A DNA stretch of 53,816 nucleotides, taken from the NCBI GenBank assembly GCA_015680685.1, contig MNCI01003314.1:2526-56341 (forward strand), given 5' to 3'. Positions 32,612-43,209 of this stretch are shown in pieces; position 1 is the first letter of the stretch; each line of letters opens with the position of its first letter. The notes beneath the pieces are model-generated. The model was not told where the DNA came from and searched no databases. It saw only the letters and a program-made list of their open reading frames with translations. A program made the translations under genes and the position numbers. Source of the DNA: Gnetum montanum. Lineage: Eukaryota > Streptophyta > Gnetopsida > Gnetales > Gnetaceae.

Positions 32612-34575
32612 AATGAAAACTCGTCCTTGAGTTCCTTACAATAATATCAGGTAGGTATGGAATTATTGAGGGAAATGGAACTAATGGGATGACATGTGAA
32701 CAGATCATTATTACAAGACTTGACAAACCTGGTGTTCCTGACAACAAGGGTGAACACCTTATTACAATGACATTAGGCCTTTGTTGGTAGCTGAGAAGGA
32801 GAGAGAAAGAAGTGTTGCTGCTGCCAACGCTAAGATTGTGCCTTCATTGTCCATCCGTAAGCACGTCATCGATCTTGCTCCTTGCATAGCTACTTCAACG
32901 CTACTCCATTCCAAGTTTTTGCTCCAGATCCAATCTATTGTTTGCATGTCTGTCATCTGCACACACAACACAATCGTATATTAGCAAGGGTAATTGAATC
33001 ATCATGTAATTGATACCTTGCTTCGGTGTAAGTCCATTGGCTAGGTTGTGGTATGGCTGATATGGATCTGGGAATATATTAATGATGACTACTGAAGGTG
33101 TAGGGGTTAGGAAAAAAATCAAAAATTTTGGGGCTAGGAGAAAATTGAAAAAATCAGACCCCATACCCCCATGACTAATCGCGAACCTCCAGTAGTGTTA
33201 GAATGGAAAAAGAAAAGGAGTAAGAACGAGAGATAAAAAGGGACAACTATGGAATCAATGAAATGGATGTTAAGGTGGAAATGAACAAAACTAGAATTAA
33301 TTGCAAAATGTTAAGGGAAAGAAGTTAACTAATGCTCCAAATAGGAATGTTAGTGGGTCCTCCCCAAAGTAGGCTCATGCTAGTAGTGCCCTGACAAACC
33401 CACATTCAAAGAGTCCGTAGGCTCTGGGAATGTCCTTTGGAACAAGAGTTAAAGTCTTAACCATAAGAATTTAGCAAAAAGAAAACAATGCATCAACCAA
33501 AATATATACACTAATGATACAACCGGAAATGAGATGAACAGTGGAGAGAAGAGGATGGAATGGAATCCCAAGAACAAGGTGGTGTACAACCCCTTATGTG
33601 TTTCATGATTAATGTAACATAGCAAATCTCATTCCAACTCCGGCCTCAAACCAACCACATCCAGTGACTTCGCATCAATGCATTTGGTTAAACCATCCAC
33701 TTGGGCAACAAGAATGCACTCTCCAAGAGCCACCACCATTCCGATGAAACGAAGGAGAGAATGGGAAGTGAGAAAGACCTTAGTTAGAGGGAACACTTTT
33801 GGTTCCATAACCAGTGCTTGTAGCCCAAGTTTATTCATCTAAGGGGTGTGCTTTGAATTCTCACTTGGTTTATTTTTATGTTTTGTATTTTTATGCGTGA
33901 GAACCACACCATGCAAAGACTTTTTATTTTTATTGTCTCAGCTTCCGATAATTTTGTGACATTGGAATGGCAAGAAAAGTCAAGAAGAAACATTCAAGCA
34001 CCCAAGAGAATGACCAACACAAAAGCATCAAGTTCCCTTGAACTCACACCCTTTTCAATCAGTGAGTCCTTCCTTAGTTTGAGAAATGCCCAGTCACTGA
34101 TGCGTTAAAGTTCTTATTAGAAAGGGACTGTACATTTCCAAGCCGAGGGAAACCATAGAAATTGGTGGATGGATGGATGAAGTGGTCTCATTTCCTGCCA
34201 TATCAAAAGAAACATACCTGAGTATCAACATTGTGACTTAAAGGTAAAAACCAACATTAGCAATCAATATGAAAACAGTTCATACCATCATGAAGAACAC
34301 TTATTATGGGACAAACTTACAGGGTGGATCACACATACACAAAAAAAAATAAAAAAAGTATAACGATGTTGTAAAACAAAAATTAGAAAAGTTAAAGAAA
34401 TTTGTAAAACAAAAACGGGTAAAACAAAAATGTGTAAAACAAAAACGTTGTAAAAAATGTGTAAAACAAAAATTTTGTAAAACAAAAACTTAAGAGAACC
34501 GAGGGCCCCATATGATTAGCATAGGTGGCCATCGCCCCCATGACTGAGTTGTAAGGGAGAGATCTGAAATAATGA
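32612..34575 (-). other. 3' region of element B (between coding part and 3' LTR)
   Basis: About 2 kb, shared with element D (49233-51150) and partly with C. It occupies the place where Athila elements may carry an env-like frame. Sense-strand frames such as LPLLIYDCVVCADD near 33000 and a part ending VGLRPELE-stop at 33629 have counterparts in D, but both are short and frame-shifted. I see no signal peptide or membrane anchor. A T-rich tract of GTAAAACAAAAA-like repeats (plus strand, 34368-34491) precedes a PPT-like motif at 34535-34546. Confidence 0.6.
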
Positions 34576-34579
34576 GCGT

Positions 34580-35290
34580 TTGTTTGAATTTCGTAGAAGT
34601 GCCCAACTTCTCCCAACTGATGTTCTTAGGTTGAGGGGTGGAAGTTGGCAACGCTCATATTTCAATGTGTCTATGCCTTCATTGTTGGCATGGGTTTTCT
34701 CAGTTCATTCCATGCATATTTGTCTACTCCCTCTGGTAGTTGTCAACCACAGGGTGTCTTCTACTGGTTGTGTGGTTGCTACATCATCTTTTTTTCAATG
34801 TTTCCTGGGCATACCTGTTACATGGAGGCATTTCCTCCATGTCATCACTCGATGAATCACTGTATGTGATGCATGGAACTTTCCTCTTCTCGATCTTTCC
34901 ACATATGTTTATCTTAGAGATTTCCAAGGAAAGATCACGGATCCTAAGGCATGCATCTACTGTACTTAGCCATGCCCTTCCCATTATAATTGGGAAGTCC
35001 CCTTCATTGTTGTTCACTTCAATTACTAGAAAATCAGCTGGGTAGGACCAACCACACACAGTGATAATGATGTCCTCCACCAATCCCAAGGAAATGGTGA
35101 TGGACTGGTTTGCCAGCTCTAGTTGAATGTTGCTCTTCTTAAGTTGGGGTAGGTTCTAGGTGTGATACATCTCTCGTGAAATTAAGTTGACTCCGGCACC
35201 TGAGTCAAGAAGAGCCCTGTGTGGCTCATTTCCAATGATCTGTAAATAGATTAAGGGGCTCCCAAGGTCAGTTAGTTTCCTAGGAAGGTG
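34580..35290 (-). pseudogene. Aspartic protease of element B, cut before RT
   Basis: Protease of the Gag-Pol polyprotein. The active site LLDSGAGVNLISREMY is intact (DSG near 35198-35206). After one stop the frame goes on with ANQSITISLGLVEDIIITVCGW and IIMGRAWLSTVDA, ending near 34784. The protease-RT linker follows and breaks at about 34575, where the text jumps to the 3' region. It is the best preserved protease in the window. A single in-frame TAG after MYHT at 35156 separates the two halves. Confidence 0.8.
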
Positions 35291-35957
35291 ACCTACCTTG
35301 ATCCAGTCGATTACGGTATGTTTTAACATAACCGTATGCATTACGCTCTGTTGGATTGAAGGGTGCTCAGAAGTGTTAGATGGTGGAGGAGTGTACATGG
35401 CCTCAACTTCTTGTTGTTGTGAGAGTTTGTGTGGGCTTTTGGTTCTAAAGTAAGGTCTTCTCTTTTTATAGTTGTCAGAACCATCAGCAGGTTGGATATT
35501 TACTGCTCTTGCTATGTGACGTTGTTGCAGTTGAGGAGGAAGTTCCCCTTTCATTATTGAAGTAGGAGGTGTTATGGGAACTACTTGTGGTGGAAGAGGT
35601 GCGGATGGATTAGGAGGATGGGATGAGTGTGAGATGTCTCCCGAAGGAGAAGGAGTCCTTCTGGAGTACTCCCGAACATGGTAGTGACGGTTGGGGGTTG
35701 CGTGACTCGTAGAGTCACTTGGAGAAATCAGCTACTGCACATAATATCCATAAGGATCAGGCTGCCTGTAAGGATACTGTTGTGTTGGTGGTGGAATCCC
35801 CCATGACTGTGGGTATTGCCACTACTGATGCTATCCGATGGGCTATGATGGAGTTCCACTTGGATAATACGTTAAGGGTTGGTGGAACTGCCTTGGGTTA
35901 CCTTGTGGATAAGGTAACCTGCGGGGTGTTTGCCGTTGGTTGAGTCTTGGATTAAGC
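35291..35957 (-). pseudogene. Gag C-terminal part of element B
   Basis: Pro/Gln/Tyr-rich tail of Gag, continuous with protease. The text includes RQTPRRLPYPQGNPRQFHQ near 35930-35870, PQSWGIPPPTQQYPYRQPDPY near 35800 and PPSNTSEHPSIQQ near 35370. The words encoding QSWG coincide with the PPT-like motif at 35798-35809. The zinc knuckle expected just upstream falls in the N gap. Confidence 0.75.
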
Positions 35958-36496
35958 NNNNNNNNNNNNNNNNNNNNNNNNNNNNNNNNNNNNNNNNNNN
36001 NNNNNNNNNNNNNNNNNNNNNNNNNNNNNNNNNNNNNNNNNNNNNNNNNNNNNNNNNNNNNNNNNNNNNNNNNNNNNNNNNNNNNNNNNNNNNNNNNNNN
36101 NNNNNNNNNNNNNNNNNNNNNNNNNNNNNNNNNNNNNNNNNNNNNNNNNNNNNNNNNNNNNNNNNNNNNNNNNNNNNNNNNNNNNNNNNNNNNNNNNNNN
36201 NNNNNNNNNNNNNNNNNNNNNNNNNNNNNNNNNNNNNNNNNNNNNNNNNNNNNNNNNNNNNNNNNNNNNNNNNNNNNNNNNNNNNNNNNNNNNNNNNNNN
36301 NNNNNNNNNNNNNNNNNNNNNNNNNNNNNNNNNNNNNNNNNNNNNNNNNNNNNNNNNNNNNNNNNNNNNNNNNNNNNNNNNNNNNNNNNNNNNNNNNNNN
36401 NNNNNNNNNNNNNNNNNNNNNNNNNNNNNNNNNNNNNNNNNNNNNNNNNNNNNNNNNNNNNNNNNNNNNNNNNNNNNNNNNNNNNNNNNNNNNNNN
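35958..36496. other. Assembly gap (539 N) inside gag of element B
   Basis: Unknown bases. By comparison with A and C the missing part should hold the end of the Gag core and the zinc knuckle. Confidence 0.95.
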
Positions 36497-37681
36497 GTAC
36501 GTTTGATACTTTTCGTTGAATAGTTCTAGCATCGTACTCCACCTCCTGATGGTTTCAGGTTCTAAGGATTGGTACCAACTCTCTGCTTCTTTAGTGAGTA
36601 TCCTTGGAAACAACTTAAGCTTCTGCCACTCATTTTCTATATTCTGCAAGGCATAAGCATTGTGGAATGCTTGTAAATGATTTTGCAGATTAGCATTGTA
36701 TCCCCTTTCAAACTATGGGATATTGTTCATGTCTAATCGTTTGATCCGACTATCTTTTAAGTGCCTTGTGGGAATCCTAACTGCCTCCGTTATGTCAAGC
36801 ATACTTCGGGTTGCAAGTAGGGTCTCATCATGATCGTCTCTGTCATGACGTCTATGATGTCTTCGTGGTTCCCTACTTTCTCTACGTCCTTGCCCTTGTC
36901 CTATCTCTTGACCTTCCCATCAAGGTCTTTCATCCTTTTTACTTTTATCCTCACCTTTATGTTCATGGTGGCTATGCCTAGATGTGGAAGGAGAGGGTGA
37001 GTGATGTGAAGAGGGGAAAGAAGAAGGGGAACCATCGCCATGATGATGTTTCTTGCCTTCTCTTTGGCTGCTACGGCCCCGATCGTGGTGATGATCTAAG
37101 TGCCCATCCTTAGCATGAGTGGTTGTTCCCTCTGTGAACAGTTGTTGTTCACAAGCATCAGAACCAATGTTATGTATCATTGATCATAGGTTCTGATACC
37201 CAACCTCCTCATCATCGTTAGGAGGGGGAACATCGTTTGCTAATGAACCCGTGATAAGGGGTTTCTTATCTCTTATTTCGCTAAGGACGTGAAGGACCTT
37301 GCCCTTTAGCAGTGCATGTTGGCTCTCCTGCCTTAAGTCTCTCATACATTGGGCATCTATGAGATAATAATCCCTCATGTCAAAATCTTTTGCAATGTAT
37401 TCAGCATATAGCTCGGTCATGCCTATCTGTGCCAAGGCACGGAAAAGCATGTGAGAGATTGATCGATCTGGGGGTAACACAATGTTACCTTGCAAATCTC
37501 TCCACTACAGTTGTTCGTCCTAATGGAGAATAAAAGTAAAATTAGGAATATACTCATCAGGATGAGTATATGTCATCTTATATTGTTTAGGACTTGGCTG
37601 ATTGTGATTATGTTCTTTATGTTGCCGACTGTCTCGTGTGTGGTCCTTAGGTGGAGATTTGCTCTTATGAGAAGAAGGCAT
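36497..37681 (-). pseudogene. Gag N-terminal part of element B (nearly open)
   Basis: One frame from an ATG at 37681 to the gap, with only four or five stops. It opens MPSSHKSKSPPKDHTRDSRQ, basic and His-rich. The conserved part SHMLFRALAQIGMTELYAEY lies near 37450, and AQCMRDLRQESQHALLKGK near 37350. A Ser/His/Pro-rich linker (37100-36930) follows. The Retrotrans_gag core contains WQKLKLFPRILTKEAESWYQ near 36610. The frame is in phase upstream of 37495, so the ATG at 37681 is the better start. Confidence 0.8.
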
Positions 37682-37806
37682 TTTGATTGGTGTGCTAATT
37701 TCACCGTTATATAATTTTTTTTCTATTGATTAACCCAAAGGTTCATTAAGGCTCACAATGATGTGAGTGATATCCCTTATGTTCTATTCAGCGCACAAAC
37801 ACTTAG

Positions 37807-37824
37807 TTCCCGGCAACGGTGCCA
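37807..37824 (-). other. Primer binding site of element B (tRNA-Asp type)
   Basis: Minus strand reads TGGCACCGTTGCCGGGAA next to the 5' LTR. It is nearly identical to the complement of the plant tRNA-Asp 3' end, and the best preserved of the family here. Confidence 0.85.
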
Positions 37825-37825
37825 A

Positions 37826-38836
37826 TGATGAGTGGCAAGGTACCGCTACACTCAACCATACGAAACGAGCGTAGCACACGTGATCCGGTAGAACTCCATA
37901 GACTAAATGCCTAAACACCCCATGGAACACTTGGGGTTAATCATTCATTGTCTTCCTAGACTTACTTTGTGTTGTCACGGTGTATGGTTAAGTATGTCCG
38001 AGGTATATGATTTTTATGATCTTTTCTGTTTTTCTTCTATGGTAAAGGGTGAAGGGTTGAGAAAGCTAACTAACTCTAACTAAGGACCTAAGTCTAAATT
38101 AACTAGCGTTAGCATCCGTTCCCACTTACCGTACACACCCTGAACTATGCAACTGTGGCTACCAAATGCTAATCGTTACTGGGATCACCACACGTAACGC
38201 ACATGCTCGAAGTGGTCATACTGAGGCACTTAACTAGCCTAAACGTGATAAGCAGCTGATTCCTTGACTAGCCGTACACACCCATAGATGCTCGTAATCA
38301 AGTCGTACTCATCCCGTATTCTAGGAGTTGAGGGTAAGAGAGACTAATTGCGACGAGTAGCCGATTCCTTGGTTAGTCGTACACATTCGTCAATGCTCGT
38401 AACCAAGTCGTATTCATGCTGCACTAATGCATGTAATAAATAATAGGTAGGAAATAACATGTAATAAACCTATTCCATGTACTACAAGGTTTATCCACAA
38501 AGCTCGTTTTTATTGCCGTACACAACTTGCGTTTAGGTACAAACCTGCTCGAATAAAGAGCTGTTCACTTGGGGACTCCTACTATGGGCACATGGAAAAT
38601 ATTCTATCTCTGGAGTGATCAAACTGCCAGAGTTTCCCTACTTCTAGCCTAGGATGGAAAATGAAGGGAGTGCCACCTCTTATTTATAGATTTGGCAGCA
38701 GACCGCAATATCGCGTACGCAATATCGCAGGGAATGACGCGATATCGCGTACACGATATTGCGTACGCGATATCGCATGGGATGCGATATTGCGACAGCC
38801 GCGATATCATGGTGCATGCGATATCGCGTCTCATCA
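37826..38836 (-). repeat. 5' LTR of element B (1011 bp)
   Basis: Bounded by TGATGAG (37826) and CTCATCA (38836). On the sense strand the order is array of palindromic boxes (38820 down to 38707), TATA box (38690-38681), AATAAA (38514-38509), and the end next to the primer site. It carries the 39-bp segment missing from the 3' copy. Confidence 0.9.
38681..38836 (-). promoter_or_regulatory. U3 promoter: palindromic box array plus TATA box
   Basis: Eight GATATC-like cores within GCGATATCGC-type palindromes start at 38707, 38721, 38741, 38755, 38769, 38786, 38803 and 38820. The intervals are 14, 20, 14, 14, 17, 17 and 17 bp. Several are joined by GTAC, itself palindromic. The TATA box TCTATAAATA lies on the minus strand at 38690-38681, just downstream of the array. 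Position upstream of TATA and conservation across the family suggest protein binding sites for transcription. This is inference. Confidence 0.6.
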
Positions 38837-38929
38837 ACATGTACTTTGTAGAATATTCCTTTTTATAATTAATAATTATTTGCAACATATCAATACTTTA
38901 TTAGAAAGATTAAAGAAATAATACGTATT

Positions 38930-40110
38930 ATCTAGCTCTTATATCAATTGGCAAAAACCTAATATTTATTGTAATGGCAATATTGATGAGCGAGTTACTC
39001 TCAAGTCTTGGAAAATGTTGAAGAAAAAATTATCTTTAAAATTTTAGATATTTATTTTGTTGAGCCTAATCTAAATATCTTATAAAATTATGTAATTGAT
39101 AAATTTGAAAAGAAACTTAATAAATGGAAAGAAAAAATCTCATCCTTATTAGAAAAGTTTTAGTTATTAGGCAAATGCTTCAATCTACTCATATTGATAA
39201 CTCTAATTGTTGAGCTCCTACAAACAATTCTTATGATAGAATTGATCATATTATCTATCAATTTTTTTTATCTACTAAGCAACATAGAAATAGATTTTCT
39301 AGAGTTTCTTGGCATATTTGCACTTACAATAAGAACAATGAAGGACTTAGCCTTATTAATTATTATAACTATGGTATTTCTCTCTCAACAAAAAGGATTG
39401 CAAAGTGCATTGATAGATATGGTGTTTTTATACTCCTTTTAAAATATCAATGTATGTAAGGAAAACCTAAAAATGATAATAGTTATTCTTCTAATAATTT
39501 TCTTTACTCATTCTCTAGACCTTAAAAAAAATTTGAAAGACATGTTGTAAGCTTATTAAGTATTGAAATTATAACTATATTACAATTTTAGAAGATATGC
39601 TTAAGAACATTAACCCATGGTGGCTTCCTTTTAATGAAGGATCTTTGCTTACTAATTCATCTAAATTGTATACCACTTGGAGAAAATTTGGTATTCGTAT
39701 AGTTTCTTGTCTATGTATGTATGATATATGGATTTCATGGAAGGAGACTTTTAGCCTTTGTGGTTTGAATAGAAAAAGAAAATAAATTTTTAAAAAATTA
39801 ATGTTTGATCTTAAGAATTTATTTAAAATTGATAATAGTTTACATGAATCTATTTTAGATATTTTTTTCAAAACGATAGGAGATCTATTTTTTCATTTAA
39901 CTCCAAAGTTGCATATGAGATTATTACCAAGAATGAATTTATTAATAACAAATTCAATACAGCCTAGAAAATGCAATTATAATCATACTTTTAGATGAGA
40001 AAAATGGAAGATATTTGTAGAGTTCCTAATTTTCTAAAAATGTATATTTTTTAAGGTGTTTTATTGATCAAGGTCTTCCTACCATGACTTATCTTCAACA
40101 TATATTAGTT
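38930..40110 (+). pseudogene. LINE reverse transcriptase C-terminal remnant
   Basis: A non-LTR retrotransposon (LINE) fragment in shifting frames. Near 39100 KFEKKLNKWKEKISSLLEK matches the region after the RT palm in plant LINEs (usually L-WK-R-LSLAGR). Near 39335 NNEGLSLINYYNYGISL corresponds to the EGGLGI-N motif. From about 39740 SWKETFSLCGLNRKRK and, in another frame, VAYEIITKNEFINNKFNTAW correspond to the zf-RVT region. It has no endonuclease part and no poly-A end that I can fix. All frames are broken. Confidence 0.55.
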
Positions 40111-42039
40111 TTCCTTAATATCTTCAATATATTAGAAGTCCATTTTTTTGCTAATTTTTTGGAGTGTTTTTGTGGCTACATTTCTTCTTTTATTACTTAT
40201 ATTTTATTTACTATTTTTATTTTTATTTTTATTTGTTTCATGTATGTTCATGTGCATCTTCATTTGATAGTTTTTGTGAATGATGTTTTTCTATGGGTAT
40301 AGAAGTTTTGATAAATTTTTTCTATATTTTGGATGGATTTCTACATTGTTTTTGTATATGTGTTTTTTATATATTTTTATTTTATTCAATGTTTGGTAAT
40401 TTTTTTTTTGTTATTTGTATTTTTGTTAATGATGTTTTATTGTAGTTGAAGATGTGGGGGTATGAGGTATATAGGTTGTAGTTAGTTTAGTTGGAAGATG
40501 CAAGGGTATAAGACATCAAGTATATGGTATATATTTATCTAATATTTTATAGTAATAAAGGGGAGTGTATGTAGAGAAAAATGCCACTAGCACACTCCTA
40601 TGTTGGATAACTATGCTAGGGCACTCTCTTACATTATTATTGGCCTCAAGATAAGTTTAGATTTATCAAATATCAAACATGCAATACATCGTCCAAAAAA
40701 CTCTAAGAAATCTACCATGGTATTATATATACTAGTATTTAAACAATCAAGAAATGTGTTACATCAAAGGTTGAAAGCATAAGAATAAAGTCAAAACCCT
40801 CAATCTTTGGTGGGCTATACTTGATGTCAAGTCAAGTTATAATCAAAAGTAATAAATTTAAGTTTGAAAATCCTTGATTTTTTATTAAAAATATGGGGTT
40901 TAATAAAAGTTAGACTGACTCAAGATGGATTAACATAAATTTAAATGTTGGGACTAATCACTCAACTAGTAATCAATCCCTCGTTTGAAAAGCACTATTA
41001 TATATAGTAAGAAGGTTCTTTATTGATTATTTATTATACATTTATGGCTCTATCTTCATGGTGTTATGTTACTTCATTACATTTCATTTTATCTATACTC
41101 TAATTTCACCTATATGCTATACTATGAACTTCTATACCTAGAATTATTTACTTTCCTAAAAATTTGACACTACGTTGAACTTCTAACGTTGCAATACTAA
41201 ACAACTTGTTTACATATTATTAAGAAGCTTTTATTTTTTACAAAACATACCTAAAACAAACTATAGATTGTAGGAAGGAGTACTTATAAGTAGATAATTA
41301 AAAAAATAAATGTAGTTATATATCTTACTTAAAGTATAAGTGACGTTAGTTCTTCACATCAACTTATTGAACAAAGGTGAAGAACAAAATGTTCTTTGAT
41401 GTATAGATCATGGAACATAGGGGCCTAAATGCCTTAGCTAAAAACAATAACTAAAGCTATTAGGAGAGAAACCAAATCAAATATTTGATATCAACAAGAA
41501 AGACAAAAGGATTCTCTTAAGTAGTTCTTGAAATGAACAATCCTAAAAATGGAAAAAAAATTCTTTGCAACTTACAAAGAGGTCATGTTCAATGTAGATG
41601 ACATGACATAACTACTATATATCATTCATATCCCTTTAATGAATGTAGACATGAAGCAAATTTAAATCAAAGATTACATTCAATAGTTTTGTTATGATGA
41701 TTAAAAATGCATTTTTATAAGTGAGTATAATGTGGTGTGATGCTTTGCGAAGTATTCCACTAGAAAGATTTCTAACTCAATGTAAAGATAGCTATGTTGG
41801 ATTTTCCATGAGAGACACTATGAAGATTCATGATTTAGTTACATGAAAAAAAAGTATTAGAGTCAAAGAAAAGATGGTCGCAACATCCATGCTCTAGGTA
41901 CACCTTACCCTTTGGTATGTTTTTGATTTAAACCTTTAATGCCTCATTTACTAGTACATGTCTATGCTTGCAACTCTTTTCATTATATTGACTATGCTTT
42001 ATAACTTGTGTTCCTAGCTATATTATTCTTATTGATCTT
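40111..42039. other. Unassigned sequence between LINE remnant and element C
   Basis: AT-rich. The first part (to about 40450) is very T-rich and may be the LINE's degraded tail. A phrase near 41760 translates as STRKIS or IPLERFLTQCKDSYVGF, but I cannot assign it. Nothing else is recognised. Confidence 0.4.
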
Positions 42040-42908
42040 TGATGAGTGGTGAGGTACCCCTACACTCAACCATACGAATACGAGCGTGTACACGCGATTT
42101 GGTCGAACTCCGCAGATGGACTAGTTGTGGCACCTGGACAATTATACGTTGATCGTAGTTTGCTATCTTCCCACCTAGACTAGTATTTGATTTGTCATGA
42201 ATGGTTTAGTATAGAGTGAGGTGTATGATGTGATTTCTAACACTAGGCTACTCCTAGAGACAATGAGAAATAATCTTGATTAAGTTAATAAACAATATGA
42301 AGTAAAATCTAAACTAGCCTAAGTGCAACGAGTATGCATCCTTAATCATTCGTACGCATCTTGGACTTCATGTACTACTTCTAGGATAACCAAGCGCACA
42401 TTACTTGAGCACTACTAGATATGGTCTTGGGTTACGAAGTAGTTACACTTGAATGTTCGTGATTATAACGTACTCATTTTGCATTAATAACAGGAATTGT
42501 AAATGATAATAAAGGAAATATTAACTAGAAAGACAATAATAAATAATCAACAATTAAAGTAAATAATAGCTTAGTGATTATTGCAATGATGGAGTAATCT
42601 CGATCTTTATTTTTGATCATGTGCATGTCCAAGTACATCACACTCAAACAAAGGTTCCATACAATTTACAAGCATTACATTGTGGGCATGCACTTGGGAA
42701 AAGGAACTAAAAATTTACTAAAAACTAACAAAAATACTCCCCCTAAAGACTTATTGGAATGACTCCCTTTCCCATGTGCCTAAATGCTATATTTATAGGC
42801 CAACACAAGAATCACGATATTGTGTATACGATATTGTATCCAAGCTGAGAGATCGGGTATTCGATATCACGTACCTGATATTAGGGCCTAGCAAACCACA
42901 ATTCATCA
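42040..42908 (-). repeat. 3' LTR of element C (869 bp)
   Basis: TGATGAG start, TTCATCA end. TATA-type word on the minus strand near 42798-42789 and AATAAA at 42611-42606. GATATC-like boxes at 42816, 42830, 42849 (degenerate), 42863 and 42877, intervals 14, 19, 14 and 14. Confidence 0.9.
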
Positions 42909-42922
42909 TGTGCCCATGACTG
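42909..42922 (-). other. Polypurine tract of element C (degenerate)
   Basis: Minus strand reads CAGTCATGGGCACA before the LTR. The G run is interrupted by a transition compared with B and D. Confidence 0.55.
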
Positions 42923-43209
42923 AATAAAAACTCATTCTCAAGTCAAACAAAGTGAGGAACAAGTTCATTTAATTACAAATAGTGGATAGGTATGGGATTA
43001 TTGAATGACCATGGACTATTTCATGCTGTAGTATGGGATTAAAAAAAATTTGGACACAGATACAAAATACAAAACTTGTGAAACTCATGTGGTTCCCAGT
43101 GGTGGTGGCTCCTCCATGGGTTCCTTTCCTTTGTCCTACACTATAGGATTTTGAGATTGATACCATTGAATAAGTGCCTAAATTTTCTCCTCTTCTGTCA
43201 AAGGATCAT

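Larger units (their letters stand above)
31654..38836 (-). mobile_element. Element B: Athila-like gag-protease element, pol deleted
   Basis: Minus-strand element with a 5' LTR at right (37826-38836) and a 3' LTR at left (31654-32597). It keeps the tRNA-Asp-type primer site, gag, protease, a 2-kb 3' region and a polypurine tract. RT, RNase H and integrase are absent. At about 34575 the protease-RT linker (matching A near 5500) joins directly to the 3' region (matching D near 51145). A 539-N gap lies within gag. LTR copies look about 91% identical over the first 215 bp by hand count. Confidence 0.85.

Noticed and set aside
34288-34616. Phe/Tyr/Leu-rich minus-strand frames in element B
   Set aside because: They are translations of the GTAAAACAAAAA tandem repeats and cross the deletion junction.
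34580-35045. Plus-strand frames of 70-100 residues over element B's protease
   Set aside because: They are antisense to a clearly recognised protease with an intact DSG site.
35930-36649. Reading frames of nearly 200-270 residues
   Set aside because: They consist mostly of N bases from the assembly gap.
39194-39442. Hydrophobic plus-strand frame resembling a membrane protein
   Set aside because: The LINE motifs are read in other frames across the same bases. The hydrophobicity reflects AT-rich composition.
40084-40302. Phe/Ile-rich frame resembling transmembrane segments
   Set aside because: Produced by a T-rich tract with no other support.
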